Positions 51,366 through 63,943 of a stretch of 64,000 bases of DNA are shown here, one piece after another. Below the pieces are notes generated by a model. That model was given only the letters and a program-made list of their open reading frames with translations, searched no databases and was not told the origin of the DNA. The first letter of the stretch is position 1. Each line of letters starts with the position of its first letter. Position numbers and translations under genes: made by a program. Source of the DNA: Bugula neritina (Eukaryota > Bryozoa > Gymnolaemata > Cheilostomatida > Bugulidae); contig OZ037771.1 in NCBI GenBank assembly GCA_964035545.1, positions 1,116,001 through 1,180,000 on the forward strand, read 5' to 3'.

Positions 51366-52889
51366 GCTAAAACTGTTATAGGATAGATAGATAACAGAAT
51401 ATTTCTCAGAGTCTTTAACTCTGTATTCAATATCTGCAGCATATTAACCAACATCGGGAAAAATAATCTGCCATCATTATGGCTTAGCACAAGCAAACCT
51501 CTCTATATAATCATACAAACAAAAGGCAACATTGATAAGTTTCCAACAATGATTGATTAAGACTCATTACTTATTGCACTTCTCATAGGTTGAAACTAAT
51601 AAAAAAAATGTATTGACATTAATATAATTTTCTTTCAAAGTGGGCGACATTCAACATGGCAATGGAATTGTGTTGTATTCTTGTCTCTCTGAAGTGTGAA
51701 CAGTTTGTTTATATCAAGTCAAAATACTTATTGAGTTTAGACATCGATGTTATATGTCATTTAGAAAGAAACTGATAGTTTCAATTGTAACGAGCTATTG
51801 AAATGTAAAATGAAGTTGAAAGGTCATTTGATCACGAAAAGGACACATGCATTAAATTGTGTACTGTTTATTGAAAAGGAATTATTTAAATTATGACAGG
51901 AGAGGTTTGAGCTGGCAGGTGGGATAATAACAAACCTGTTCACAGTTTTAGCCTTACTTATTAGCCTTTGGATAATCCATAGCTTTCTTAAATTCTGCCA
52001 TTAGCTTTATTTTTACAGCCTGAATTATTTGCAATTCCAAATGTTGCAAATGTTACTTGTCTGCGTTGAAATTAAGATGAAACACCAAAGATATATATTA
52101 TATGCATGTAAAGTTTAAAGCTATATAAATTGATGAAGTTTTAGCTGCAAGTTTGTTAATATTAGTAAAAAAAGTACATGCGTAGATAGATGGGACAAAA
52201 TATGCTGTATTTTAAAATTCTTAATTTAGTGACAAAAACTATTTATAGAAATACGGACTACATATATAGAGATTATACTGGAAAAATAAAACAATATATT
52301 ATAAAAACACTTGATAAAAAAAACATAAAATATACAGCTTGTAAAGGCATAATAGATGAAAACAAAATAAGAATAACCTTTACTAGTAGCACAACAATAT
52401 AGATCCCATAAAAACTTATCGTCAATGGTGAAACAATCTAAGTATAAAAATAACATAGCTATATTTTTATACAGCTGTTATTACCACTATTATAGTAACT
52501 ATGTACAAAAATATATACAAATATATATATATATATATAAGGTATTGTACCAAAAAGTCAATGCGATAAAATATTTTGTTTCAAGACAACTTCCTCAATG
52601 GAGTTGGTTATGATAGGGAAAGGGGGTAAGGGTCATGACTAGCATATGCTGACAGACAGCGTAACTATATTTAACATAACAAGCCGGTCTACTGATAAGT
52701 AGCCATCTAAACATGATTGACATGTGCTTATATACACTAATACGTATCTGCACAGTCCTACACTGTAACACATCTAATTGATGCTCAGACTTCAACTTAA
52801 TCACTTAATCAAGCCTCTTCCACTTTTGGGCCACAAACGTCTTCGCTTTCACTAGCAGTATTTAGAGTATAGTCTATATCGTGCGTATA

Positions 52890-53062
52890 TAATATTGTAT
52901 GCAGTATGACTGTATATAGTATGACTGTAGATAGTATGACTGTAGATAGTATGACTGTATATAGTATGACTGTATATAGTATGACTGTATAGAGTATGAC
53001 TGTGTATAGTATGACTGTGTATAGTATGACTGTATATAGTATGACTGTATATAGTATGACTG
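52890..53062. repeat. 15-bp minisatellite (tgactgtatatagta)n
   Basis: About 11 copies ending 29 bp from the angiomotin stop codon, so it lies in the probable 3' UTR. Confidence 0.93.
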
Positions 53063-53090
53063 CTTATTGTAGTACAGTCTAAAGTCAAGG

Positions 53091-56000
53091 TCAAACTTGC
53101 CATGTCTGCACTTCTAAATTGTCTACTGAATCTTTAGCAGCTGTCTTGATGCTTTCCATGGAGAGTGAAGGGAGAGTTGAAGAGTGACCTTGAGAAGGGG
53201 CAGATATCCGTCTGCTATGCTGTGAGACTACAATTATAAACATTAGCCATGTGATGGATGCAGAGATGTTGATAGGCTGGCGGACAGACCACCTGCTGGA
53301 AACAACTTTTGAAAATGTGAGATTAAACAAGTACTTGCCAGGTGGAAGTCGGGGAGATGTATGCCCTCTCCCACTGAGATTGCATCTTTGTCTGCGTTGT
53401 AGAACCTGGACTATGGCATCTTTCTCAGCACACAATGCTTCTAATGCTTTTAACCTAAACCAGGATAACACAATATCAGATGAAGTTATGGAACTGTCAG
53501 TTTAAATAAGAGGTTATACAAGCAAAAGTCTGACAACCGGACTAGAAAAAGTTCACGTACAATTATACAAGATTAATTCTAGCTGCAGTGTGTCTATACT
53601 ACAGTCTGCAGTGTGTCTGTACTACAGTCTGCAGTGACCAATTACAGCTGCACACATTACAAAACATGCACAAGTTTATTTTTATCAACAATTCCTAGGA
53701 GAAATTTCTACATTGAGGGTGTATTTCTGTGGGCTTTGCCGCAAACTATACCACTTTCTAATTCTATAGTGCAATAGAGCCTCTGGTCAGATGACTTTCC
53801 TGTACTCATTGCAGACTGAAAAGGAATCGGGCCGGGTTCTTTCACAACTCTGTCTCGCGGCCATACATGCTCCTTTGGCATACTTTTATGTAAAAATAGA
53901 TGCTGGACAATCCAAATTGTCACGGCTGATTACCCGATTAATATGATTAATTAATTCCTAACTTCTTCTCTTCTAATGATAGAAAATCATTCAAGTACTG
54001 TTACCTTCTTTGAAACTCAAAATATGATTATTGCAGCTTCAGTTGAATATGAAAAGAAATAAAATTGGGTCTGGTAACAGCATCTAAGAGAGGGAACAAA
54101 GAGAAGGGTACTAGAAGAGGAGATGAAGAGGGGGACAAACAAAGGGGGACTAGAACGGGGAGGGGGACCAGAAGAAGGGGGCGGTGAAGAGAGGGGACTA
54201 GAAGGGGAAGGGGTCTGGAAGAAGGGGGCTGGGAGAAGGGGGGGGGGTACTGAAAGAGGCCACAAAGGATTTGCAAATAGTTGCAGACAAGAACATCCAT
54301 CATAGCTGGTAGCTGCTGTCACAACAAGACATGATTGACCTATCAAATAACCTATAAGTTCACACGGAAGGAAAAATTAAACAGAATGAGGATGACTGCA
54401 TGTCAGAAAGCCGTAGAGGTAGACATTAAGAAATACTTAAACTATAATAACTGTTTGTTATAGGGCACCATGTCAGGTTAGAGGGTGAAAATAACCTCAG
54501 CTCCTTACTTGGCCTCTAAGTGAGCGACTCTTTTGTATGCCTGATGGGCCTCATCCATGTATCTCAACTTCTCCGCCTGTTCTTCAAGCAGAATTCTTTC
54601 CGATTCTTTGATGTTTTGAGACAAGGCGGCCATTTTAACTTCCGACTCCTCCTCAATAGTGGCCGAGGCATTAGACTAGACAATAGTATACCAGTAATAT
54701 AATAATATACGTATATATACCACTAACATAGTAATATATGTATATACCAGTAATATAAAATTATACGTATATATATCAGTAACATAACAATATACATATA
54801 TGTAGTGTATATAGAAACCTACAATATAATAACATATATTTGGACATATAATATTACGCGATAAACTTACTTATTTAAAAGTATGTATATATTCATACCT
54901 TTGTCATATTGCATATTCAACGTTCTACATTAAACCTTCTATCAACTGTAAAACTCTCTTTAAAAATTATCCTGGTTTTACAACATTTATTCTTGTATAC
55001 ATATACTTATATACTTTATACATATACTTATATACTTTATACATATACTTATATACTTTATACACAGACTTATATACTTTATACATAAACTCATATACTT
55101 TATACACAGACTTATATACTTTATACATATACTTATATACTTTATACATAAACTTATATACTTTATACATAAACTCATATACTTTATACATATACTTATA
55201 TACTTTATACATATACTTATATACTTTATACATATACTTATATACTTTATACATATACTTATATACTTTATACATAAACTTATATACTTTATACATATAC
55301 TTATATACTTTATACATATACTTATATACTTTATACATATACTTATATACTTTATACATAAACTTATATACTTTATACATATACTTATATACTTTATACA
55401 CAGACTTATATACTTTATACATATACTTATATACTTTATACATATACTTATATACTTTATACATATACTTATATACTTTACACAAATATTTATATTGGCT
55501 ATATAATGCCAAAATACTATCCAATATTTACATAAATTTGTCTACTGCACGTTAGTGTGTCCAGGTAACTCAATATACCCATCAAAATAAATGCATTGTA
55601 CGAAACTTTAATTAAGATGGTATTCCTAGATGTGTATTATTATATATCAACAAGTATCCTGGAGGCCTGTAGAAGGTAATAAAATATATCAACAAGTACC
55701 CTGTAGGCCTGTAGAAGGTAATAAAATATATCAACAAGTACCCTGTAGGCCTGTAGAAGGTAATAAAATATATCAACAAGTACCCTGTAGGCCGCAAGCT
55801 CCTCTGCCAACAATTTAGACTCAGATTTTTCTGACTCCAATTCTTTTTTCAACGCTTGTACTTTAATCTGATGAGAGCTGATTGTCTCCTTTTGTTCTGA
55901 GGCTAAAAAATCAAACACAGTTAAACTGACCGACCTGAAAGAGGAGCCTTAGACCATGTTATCATGACCTAAGGCTAAATATTCATATTCCCAGACAATC

Positions 56001-59000
56001 AATTCTAAGTCATCCTTGAGCCAATGTAGCCATGCTGCCAGAGAAGTAAAACCTTAGACTTACTCAATGAAGTCAGTTGGCGAATCGTCTCCTCGTGTTT
56101 GTTGATGAGCATGCTCATGTCACTCAGCATTGACGACTGGTCTGACACCGTCTTCTCCAGCACCACTGCTTTCTCTGCAACAGCCAATCAAATGGTGACA
56201 ATTGTCCACCAACTATAATTGCAAGTAATAAACCCTTTCTAGCTGTAAAAAATATACAGAGTATACAGAGTATACAGAGTATACAGAGTATACAGAGTAT
56301 ACAGAGTATACAGAGTATACAGAGTATACAGAGTATACAGAGTATACAGAGTATACAGAGTATACAGAGTATACAGAGTATACAGAGTATACAGAGTATA
56401 CAGAGTATAGAGAGTATACAGAGTATAGAGAGTATAGAGAGTATACAGAGTAGACAGAGTATAGAGAGTAGACAGAGTATAGAGAGTATACAGAGTATAC
56501 TCTGTATATACTGTATACTCTGTATACAGAGTTGAAGAAAAAAGCCTTGGCTGAGGTCGATAACACCAAGTTTGGTTTCTATTGTTTTGGTTGTAAAGTT
56601 TATTGGCAGTTCATAAACAGTGTTTTCATAACTTTATCTTGAGGCTATATATTAAGTAATATTCATATTAAGTAATTAACACACCAATTATTTACAGTAA
56701 CGCAACCTACATCCTGATAGGGTGGAAAGTTATATAAGCTTGAAACCTGGAAACTATGACATCAAACTTTATTAATTATAAAACAATTTTAGACTGAACT
56801 TTAAAGAGTTGTGAATCTAAGGTTCAAACAATAGAACTGTTGAGAAATGTGTTTGAACACTTTTAATTTATTTTGGTCCTTTTTAAATTACAAATACAAC
56901 ATGCCTAAATATATTAGAACTCATTGGTAAACAAGTCTTCATCGAGAGGTTACTAGTTTGGTGCACACTTGCTTTTACTTCCAGCAAGTCTTTTATTGCT
57001 ACTGAAGCCGTGTTGGAGCTAGCTTATTCTTCAAACACTGCAATAGTCTGCTATACTTTAATATGTATCTAACGCTTTCTCCTGCAGCTATTGTTATATT
57101 AGCTCACAAAGCTAGATTCTGAAAGATGTAATTCATCAAGTCAATGCTTCATGTAATGCAGTTAGTTCATCTACCTTGAATTTAATGTACAAGAACAGGG
57201 CAATTGTGTTCTTTCTTCTTATATGCATTGGCTGGTGTAATTATAAAAACAAAAAGAACAGAAGTTTGCTAGAATTTTTCTTGAGGTTTATGCAGCCAAG
57301 TAAATAAAGGAAAATAGTCGCAATGAAGTCAAAGGCAAGAAAACTAGTACCTGTTTATTACAATGAATTGCATGCAGTAAAGTACTGTCAAAGGCTTGCG
57401 GCGTACAAGTGGTCAAAAAGAGTGTACTTAAATAGATGGCCAACTGAATGCAAATCTCTTGTGGGACATCAATGTGAAGGTGGCAGAGTGAATGCATTGT
57501 GATTTGACTAGTTAGGGGCATTTCCTGACATGTCACAGTATTTATTGACCAGGAAACCATTAAATCTGAACATAAAAAGGAAGGAAGAAATTATATTATA
57601 AAACAGGAAGGTTAATTATTAATCTATAGAGAAAATTGGGCAGTAACATCTCCACCTCCACTAAACGGCTTTTATTAGATCTTGAAAAGAAATCTTCAAG
57701 CACTTTTCAGCATAAAATATTGGTTATAAAACGGCCCAAGAATTTATATAAAGTTGCAAAATGTATAATTGTGCAGGACAAGGTATGTTCTTGCATATAT
57801 AATTAGCAGCAATGATACCATGAATTATAAAGAATCCAGGTAAGTGAGCAAAGCTAAATATATTGGCTAAAGTAGATCCACCCTAGCCCTAAGGGCTATA
57901 CAGAGCCCCCCACCTGTAGGGTGAGAAATTGAGACACAAAATGGTCTGGGATTAACTTATTTTTACAACAATCTGAGTCTATGCCGTTTATTTTTACACA
58001 AAGTTTTAAATCAAATAAAATTAAAAAAATTGTAATGAAAAGACAGCCCTGTGACAAAAGAGGCCTAAGCTTATTAGAAGAATAACAATTTTGATCGGTC
58101 AATGATTCATAAAGTGATTAAGTAGAGCTAATAAAATTCCCTGACGTAAGTTTAGTAGCCATGTGAGAATACCACCCCAGGGTGAGACCTGAGAAATAAG
58201 TTACACAACAGCTTGCAGTCCAGATGATCCCCCACTTGAAGCACAACGCTCTCTTATCCTTTCTCAAATAGAAGCCCTGTCAACAAGGCCTGGTGAGGTG
58301 GGGTGCAGCTTTGATGGTGTTAAATTTATCTCATATTATAGCAGTTAGAAGTAGAAGAACAACCGCAACCCAAACTGGAAATTATAAACCTAAGCAAATA
58401 GAAAATGTATGGCGTAGTGCATGTTCTACGCAAGTGAACTAATAGAGGGTAGGTAGGCTAGAACATGACTTCATAATATCTACTAATTTAAAAGATTTTA
58501 ATAAGTTTGGTAGTTCTAAAAATAAGGCAATTAATAATATTGTTTCCTTAAAATGTCGTGCCAGCAAGTCCTGGTTACTTGATCCTGAAAGACTGGATGA
58601 TTATTACAATATAGACCTACATGAAGACAAAATTAAAAAAAAAAGAAAAACAATCGATGCTTCATGTAGGGCTGAAAGAGAAAGTTTCGAAATTTTACCA
58701 TGGAGGAGGTAAAATTTTGTAACACTAGTGTTTGGAAAATGCCAAAACATGGTAACCAAGTGGTGATCACGGCTACCTTTGTTGGATAACAGTTATTGTG
58801 AGCAACAGACAAAGATGTGTCTACTGGCCTATCTCTTAGGGGAACAATTAAACTGGTTATTTAAGATAAACATTAAAGTATTTTAAGAAAAGAATACATA
58901 ACATTGCCACCTCCAAGGCTATTGGAGACAATATATCACGGATATAGCCCACTAGTTAGATGACAAACAAAAATAGAAACATAGTAGGAGCCAAAGTATT

Positions 59001-62000
59001 GACAATGAGTAGGATGTGCTTAGTTCAACAATGATCAGTATGAAGGAGTAGCTAAGTCAATGATTTGGAAGTTAGTTCTTTTTGACTTTCTAGAAGAATA
59101 CAGACAGCCATGTTCAGATTGTGTAGCCATGGCATTTAAATTATATATAAAATTCTTTCAGATTCTTCAAATACAATAATTTTTGTTGCCTCAATGTCGC
59201 CAAAACTAGGTTAAGCAAAACTTAGGATATTAGCAATATTTCCAAATTGATAGATACATGTTTATTATTGATGTTGACTTGTTTTTATTTATTTCCAAAT
59301 CTGACAAATTTACAGAAAAATTAAAACAGAAAACAAATTAAGGTAGCAGCAATCTTTCAAGTGCATCCTGAACCATTAGTCCCTTGCAAAGGTTTAATGA
59401 GTGCCTAGCATATGGTTAATTTATATTTATATTTAGTTAATGTTTTCAGGAGTTAAATTTTAGTTACACAACAGCTGTAATGACCTTGAGTGCTCAATTT
59501 CAATGCCATTGCAATGACATAAAAATAAACCAAATCCATAAAAAGTGTGATGTACAGCACATCAAAACCTTCTGTAATTATCCTACTACTATAGCTACAG
59601 TCTATTACCAATCATTTACCAGCAATGATCAATTAGCAGTTGTTAATTTGGAACTAAATTAATCACACAAATTCTGAATGCAGTAATTAAACTATGTTCT
59701 ATTAAACTCAGCTGATTGCGTAATTGAAAAGTTATGAAACAATTATACTTTAACATCTTTGGAATCACAAAATGTTGCAACAATGAAAGACTTGGCATGG
59801 AAACCATGAATAGAGTTAGAAAATGAAGGCATCTTCTGTCATTGTGACATGAATTTCATACAAACTACACATCCTCTTTCTTAATATCAAAAGCAGCTGC
59901 TGAAATCTGTCCAAAATAAAGTTATTAGCTGAAAAATAAACTAAACCACCAATGTGTGAACAGTGCCATTTGTCACGAGTTTTAAAAGACATTCAAGTTA
60001 CCAGCAAGTACTAAAGTACTAAAGCCCGCCACTACTCAACCGAATACTAGAATTTTTAAAATCCTTCTCAGTCAAATGGCTAAACTAAACTAGAATGAAA
60101 TTAACGCTGCAGTTAAAAACTTGCTTCAGTAGCAAAATAGAACTAGAACTTTACATCTTGTAATAGTTTAGGGGTGGGGGACTCTAGCCCCTTACAATTA
60201 CCATGATTCTGGTGATTTGAAGCCTCCAGATTCTTAATATTGAGATCCTGTCGCATCCTGATGGCGTTGGAGAGACCCTCCTTCTTCACAGAAGACTTCA
60301 CCAGACTGTTGTGAGCTTCGTGCACCTTCTGCAGCTCACACTCAATCTAAACATTCCTCCGTCAAATTAATGTCCGTCACAAAATCTCAACTCACTTGAT
60401 TAGAACAATCAGATCATTATAGACAGCATGATGAGCAATGTAGAGTGAACAAAAAAGTATGGTGTGAAGGAATTGATAAAGATGTAAGCTACAGAAGACT
60501 ACAGGAAATACAATGCCGAAGAGAGCTTCTGCAGCTGCATGTCTGAGGGCAACATTGCAGGGAGAGAAGAACTTGTAGAGAGCTAAGGGTACTACTGATA
60601 AGGGTGACAGTGTGAGCAGGAGCTAAGGCTACTACTGAGAGGGGTGACAGTGTGAGCAGGAGCTAAGTAAAGCAACCCGGAAGAACAGATACACAGGGAA
60701 GTACCAATTACCAGGCAGCAATAACAATTACCTCACAGATAGACTAGACTGCTAAATATAACTCCAGGAAGTTGTGAAACCAAATAAAACGACTAAATAT
60801 CTGTTATCTAACAACTACACAAGTACGGCAAGCAGGTATGTAAGACAGAGTGGTGGTGTGTAAGACAGAGTGGTAGTGTGTAAGACAGAGTGGTGGTATG
60901 TAAGACAGAGTGGTGGTGTGTAAGACAGAGTGGTGGTATGTAAGATAGAGTGGTGGTGTGTAAGATAGAGTGGTGGTGTGTAAGACAGAGTGGTGGTATG
61001 TAAGACAGAGTGGTGGTATGTAAGACAGAGTGGTGTGTAAGACAGAGTGGTGGTATGTAAGACAGAGTGGTGGTGTGTAAGACAGAGCGGTGGTATGTAA
61101 GATAGAGTGGTGGTGTGTAAGATAGAGTGGTGGCGTGTAAGACAGAGTGGTGGTATGTAAGACAGAGTGGTGGTTTGTAAGATAGAGTGGTGGTGTGTAA
61201 GACAGAGTAGTAGTGTGTAAGACAGAGTGGTATGTAAGACAGAGTGGTGGTGTGTAAGACAGAGTGGTGGTATGTAAGACAGAGTGGTGGTGTGTAAGAC
61301 AGAGTGGTGGTGTGTAAGACAGAGTGGTGGTGTGTAAGACAGAGTGGTGGTATGTAAGACAGAGTGGTGGTATGTAAGACAGAGTGGTGGTGTGTAAGAC
61401 AGAGTGGTGGTATGTAAGACAGAGTAGTAGTATGTAAGATAGAGTGGTAGTATGTAAGATAGAGTGGTGGTGTGTAAGATGGAATATCAGATAGAGGGAC
61501 ACACCTTGTGGAGACGAGAAGCCTTCTTGTAGTAACCTTCCAACTCATTTCTAAGACCCTTATTTTCTTCTGAGAGTATTTCTACCATCTGCGAAGCCCG
61601 AGTGGCCAGAGCAGCGAAATCTTGTTGTTGTTCAGAATCCAACAAACGAGAAGATCTGCAACATTCAATGCAGACGTCACATAGATAATGAGTGCAGACG
61701 TGACAACCTCAGCGCAGACGTGACACAGATAATGAGTGCAGACGTGACACAGATAATCAGCGGAGACGTGACACAGATACTGAGTACAGACTTGACAAAC
61801 TCAGCGCAGACGTGACACAAAATACAGACATCACACATAGATACTGAATGCAGTGTAAACTAACATTATAGGCAAAATGAGTTCTCAGACTATTAAACTC
61901 ACAAGAATGTTGTGTTTTTGAGACAGAAGTGTGGAAAGAGGATGAAATGAGGAGACAACCACTCACTTGTATGACTGAGATGAGTAGTGACTAGATTGGT

Positions 62001-63604
62001 GAGATGCAAAAGGCAACTGAGCCCCAGCAGCAGACGGCATTGACTGACTCAAGTCTGGATGACTGGATGATTGAGGGACAGCAGATTCTGAATGATGTAA
62101 TGAAGCTCCATCCAGCACTTCATACGATCTCCGTACGTCTTCCTTATTGCCTGGATACTCTGGTGGTGGAGGTAGTAATTGATCACCACCCTAAATAATA
62201 CAACCGACCAATGAGCACTATTTACCATGTAATGTGGCCAAGTACGCATTAAAAATACAAACCACACGTAAACAATGAAACCAGATATGAGAAAGCAAGC
62301 AGTGCTACACAACATGAGAGAACATAACTCCTATCTATATAAAACTGACATAGTACCTGGTTATAAACTGATATGAGGTGAACTGCACTCTTAGCAGGAT
62401 GTGCCTGTTGAGTGGCAACGTTACCACCGGACGTCTGTGTGGCTCCAGTGAAGTTTCCATAGTTGGGAAGATGCCAATACTGCGGGGGCTGTCCACAGTG
62501 AGCCTTGCTATCTAAGAAAACCCACAGGCTAAGGTTATAGCTAGACACATTCAATTCATGTGCATTGCACAGACAGACACCAGTTACTTACCTAGTGCCG
62601 CAGACAGACAGACACCTGTTACTTACCTAGTAGCACAGACAGACAGACACCAGTTACTTACCTAGTAGCACAGACAGACAGACAGACACCAGTTACTTAC
62701 CTAGTAGCACAGACAGACAGACAGACAGACAGACACCAGTTACTTACCTAGTAGCACAGACAGACAGACAGACATCAGTTACTTACCTAGTGACGCAGAC
62801 GTCGAAGAGTCCAGACTCCTGCTCTGCTGTGTATTCACCGTGTGCTGTATCAACTGACTAGACTGAGATGGCATTGAGTTAGACTGAGGTTTATGACGTT
62901 TAGATGTGGGCGCGACCTTCACCTCTGACGCAACTGGTCGTCCTTCAGCTCCTCCTAGTTGCCTATAATGACAGGAGGGTTTCAGCTTGGTAATCGCAAG
63001 GAAAAGGCCACAAAGATCATGCCATACCATAACCAAGTGAGTTACTCCACTTGCATCACAGATCATAGTGGGAAACAGCACCATGACTACAGGTTCTTGC
63101 AGGAAATTATTAAAGAAAATGTGATACATCCTGTTATTGCTAGCTGACAGCGAACCTAATATAAGAATAGATGACCACCAATTTAAGACATGAAAGATAA
63201 AAAAAAATAAAAATTAACAACAAAATGAGAAACTTTACGAGTCACATATGAAGGAGTGAACTGGAGTGAGTACAACCGAACTTAGCAACTTCTCTCATAG
63301 GATGAGACAACTCATTCAAACAATATCTCACAAGACAACTAACAATTACTGATATAATAAACTGAAAATACCTTCCAACTAGTGACTGATCTTCACAGAG
63401 AACTCGAGAAGACTGACTATGCCTGAGAAAGGTGTTCCTAAAACTACTCGCAGACACCCGGACTCGACACCATAGTGACTGTATGAAGGCAACGAGTTGA
63501 TTAGCACAAGTAGATCTGCTACTAGAGGAGTGAGTGTGGTGGTCTCTACACATTGTCATACAACTAACTGTATGTCTTGTACCACTATAAACTTCACATT
63601 CCAT
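53091..63604 (-). CDS. AMOT: Angiomotin family protein (AMOT), 5' end uncertain
   Basis: Scaffold of tight and apical junctions; binds YAP through PPxY motifs and controls actin and Hippo signalling. Exons right to left: 63604?-63372, 62962-62787, 62511-62357, 62190-61967, 61655-61505, 60346-60202, 56174-56064, 55902-55784, 54675-54509, 53454-53339, 53227-53091. From 62962 on they give 499 aa plus stop, all phases consistent. CGQPPQYW and LLPPPPEYPGN are two PPxY motifs. ATRASQMVEILSEENKGLRN, then NELEGYYKKASRLHK, and HEAHNSLVKSSVKKEGL are the diagnostic angiomotin core; LKALEALCAEKDAIVQVLQR matches the end of the coiled coil. The C-terminus TWQV is hydrophobic-x-hydrophobic, as in vertebrate AMOT EYLI (PDZ ligand). 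The last intron uses a GC donor. The coiled coil is shorter than in vertebrates. The first exon listed joins in phase but is not recognisable, so an N-terminus beyond the window is possible. Confidence 0.9.
54060..54260. repeat. Purine-rich (GGGGA/GAAG) tract in an AMOT intron
   Basis: About 200 bp of almost pure G+A on the plus strand, with several G runs up to nine. Could adopt triplex or G-quadruplex structure. Confidence 0.85.
54985..55485. repeat. 21-bp minisatellite, about 23 copies, in an AMOT intron
   Basis: Unit atacttatatactttatac plus at. The minus strand is open and reads KVYKYMY repeats because 21 is a multiple of three; not a gene. Confidence 0.97.
55640..55800. repeat. 42-bp tandem repeat, about 4 copies, duplicating the AMOT exon donor at 55784
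   Basis: On the minus strand the exon end GCCTACAGG and following GTACTTGTTGATATATTTTA are repeated, and each unit also contains an acceptor-like cttctacag directly before GCCTACAGG. All units are open in the AMOT frame (14-residue VLVDIFYYLLQAYR). Confidence 0.93.
56245..56530. repeat. 9-bp repeat (agtatacag)n, partly palindromic
   Basis: About 30 copies. The end next to 56530 turns back on itself (agagtatactctgtatactg), so it can form a cruciform. Confidence 0.95.
56531..60201. other. Large AMOT intron with a degenerate ORF
   Basis: No further AMOT exon was recognised, and flanking phases join without one. On the plus strand, about 58446-58712 is open without a good ATG and reads in part VSLKCRASKSWLLDPERLDD then YYNIDLHEDKIKKKRK; composition suggests a decayed coding fragment, perhaps of a transposon, but I cannot name it. 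Confidence 0.4.
60835..61485. repeat. 20-bp minisatellite, about 32 copies, in an AMOT intron
   Basis: Unit tgtaagacagagtggtggtg with g/a variants. Long His/Leu/Thr-rich minus-strand ORFs here (up to 246 codons) come from the repeat and overlap the real exon only at one end. Confidence 0.97.
61670..61835. repeat. About 25-bp repeat (cagacgtgacacagataatg...)
   Basis: Five to six imperfect copies in the intron between the AMOT exons ending at 61967 and starting at 61655. Confidence 0.85.
62560..62790. repeat. 31-43-bp minisatellite, 5-6 copies, duplicating the AMOT exon donor at 62787
   Basis: Units contain ACTAG/GTAAGTAACTG (minus strand) plus a variable (CTGT)n. The unit near 62597 keeps TCTGCGGCACTAGGTAAG, close to the true junction TCTGCGTCACTAG/GTAAG, so exonic bases were copied too. 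Confidence 0.93.
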
Positions 63605-63610
63605 AGTTGA

Positions 63611-63943
63611 TCACCACTCATTGGCTATAAGACACACTGCATCAATATGCTGGCGGGTGAAACTAGCCAATGTCAACTGACCAATGGCATGAAAGATAAC
63701 ATAAAAATGCTTTAAAAGTTGCCTTAGACTACCGTGTATAAGAATAGGACGCAAAGAATCTGGATAACCTTGTTTGAATGCAAAAATTGAAAGAAGACCT
63801 GCAACATACAACTCACAATAACAGGAGAGGACAAATAAAAAAATATTGGACTCTATATGCAACTTATTCACATCTTCTACGTAGAACACCAGTTGCCACA
63901 ACTCGCTCATCTCTCTACTACAGTTACTACTACATATAGTCAT
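63611..63943 (-). CDS. Unrecognised 110-codon ORF at the right edge
   Basis: Continuous frame from ATG (63943) to TGA, including MSELWQLVFYVEDVNKLHIE and FKQGYPDSLRPILIHGSLRQ, with more varied composition than other AT-rich ORFs here. It may be the 3' end of a neighbouring minus-strand gene or an upstream part of the AMOT locus. No splice sites clearly divide it and I recognise no family. Confidence 0.35.
   Translation of the reverse strand: MTICSSNCSREMSELWQLVFYVEDVNKLHIESNIFLFVLSCYCELYVAGLLSIFAFKQGYPDSLRPILIHGSLRQLLKHFYVIFHAIGQLTLASFTRQHIDAVCLIANEW

Larger units (their letters stand above)
49071..53090. other. Intergenic region downstream of angiomotin
   Basis: No supported gene. It contains a tRNA-like fragment (51290-51365) and two minisatellites (50460-50785, 52890-53062). 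The other small ORFs are AT-rich without splice context. Confidence 0.6.

Noticed and set aside
53708-53923. 71-codon minus-strand ORF inside an AMOT intron, including VVKEPGPIPFQSAMSTGK
   Set aside because: Composition is fairly protein-like, but AMOT phases join without it and no acceptor/donor pair fits; could be a retroelement scrap.
54967-55524. 185-codon ORF of KVYKYMY repeats
   Set aside because: 21-bp repe­at array with a unit length divisible by three; lies wholly in an AMOT intron.
60804-61548. 246- and 232-codon minus-strand ORFs rich in His, Leu, Thr and Pro
   Set aside because: They are the 20-bp minisatellite read in two frames; only the first few codons of one touch the real AMOT exon and in the wrong frame.
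2930-62790. CRISPR-like regular arrays
   Set aside because: The direct repeats are head-to-tail without unique spacers and lie in introns of animal genes, so they are minisatellites.
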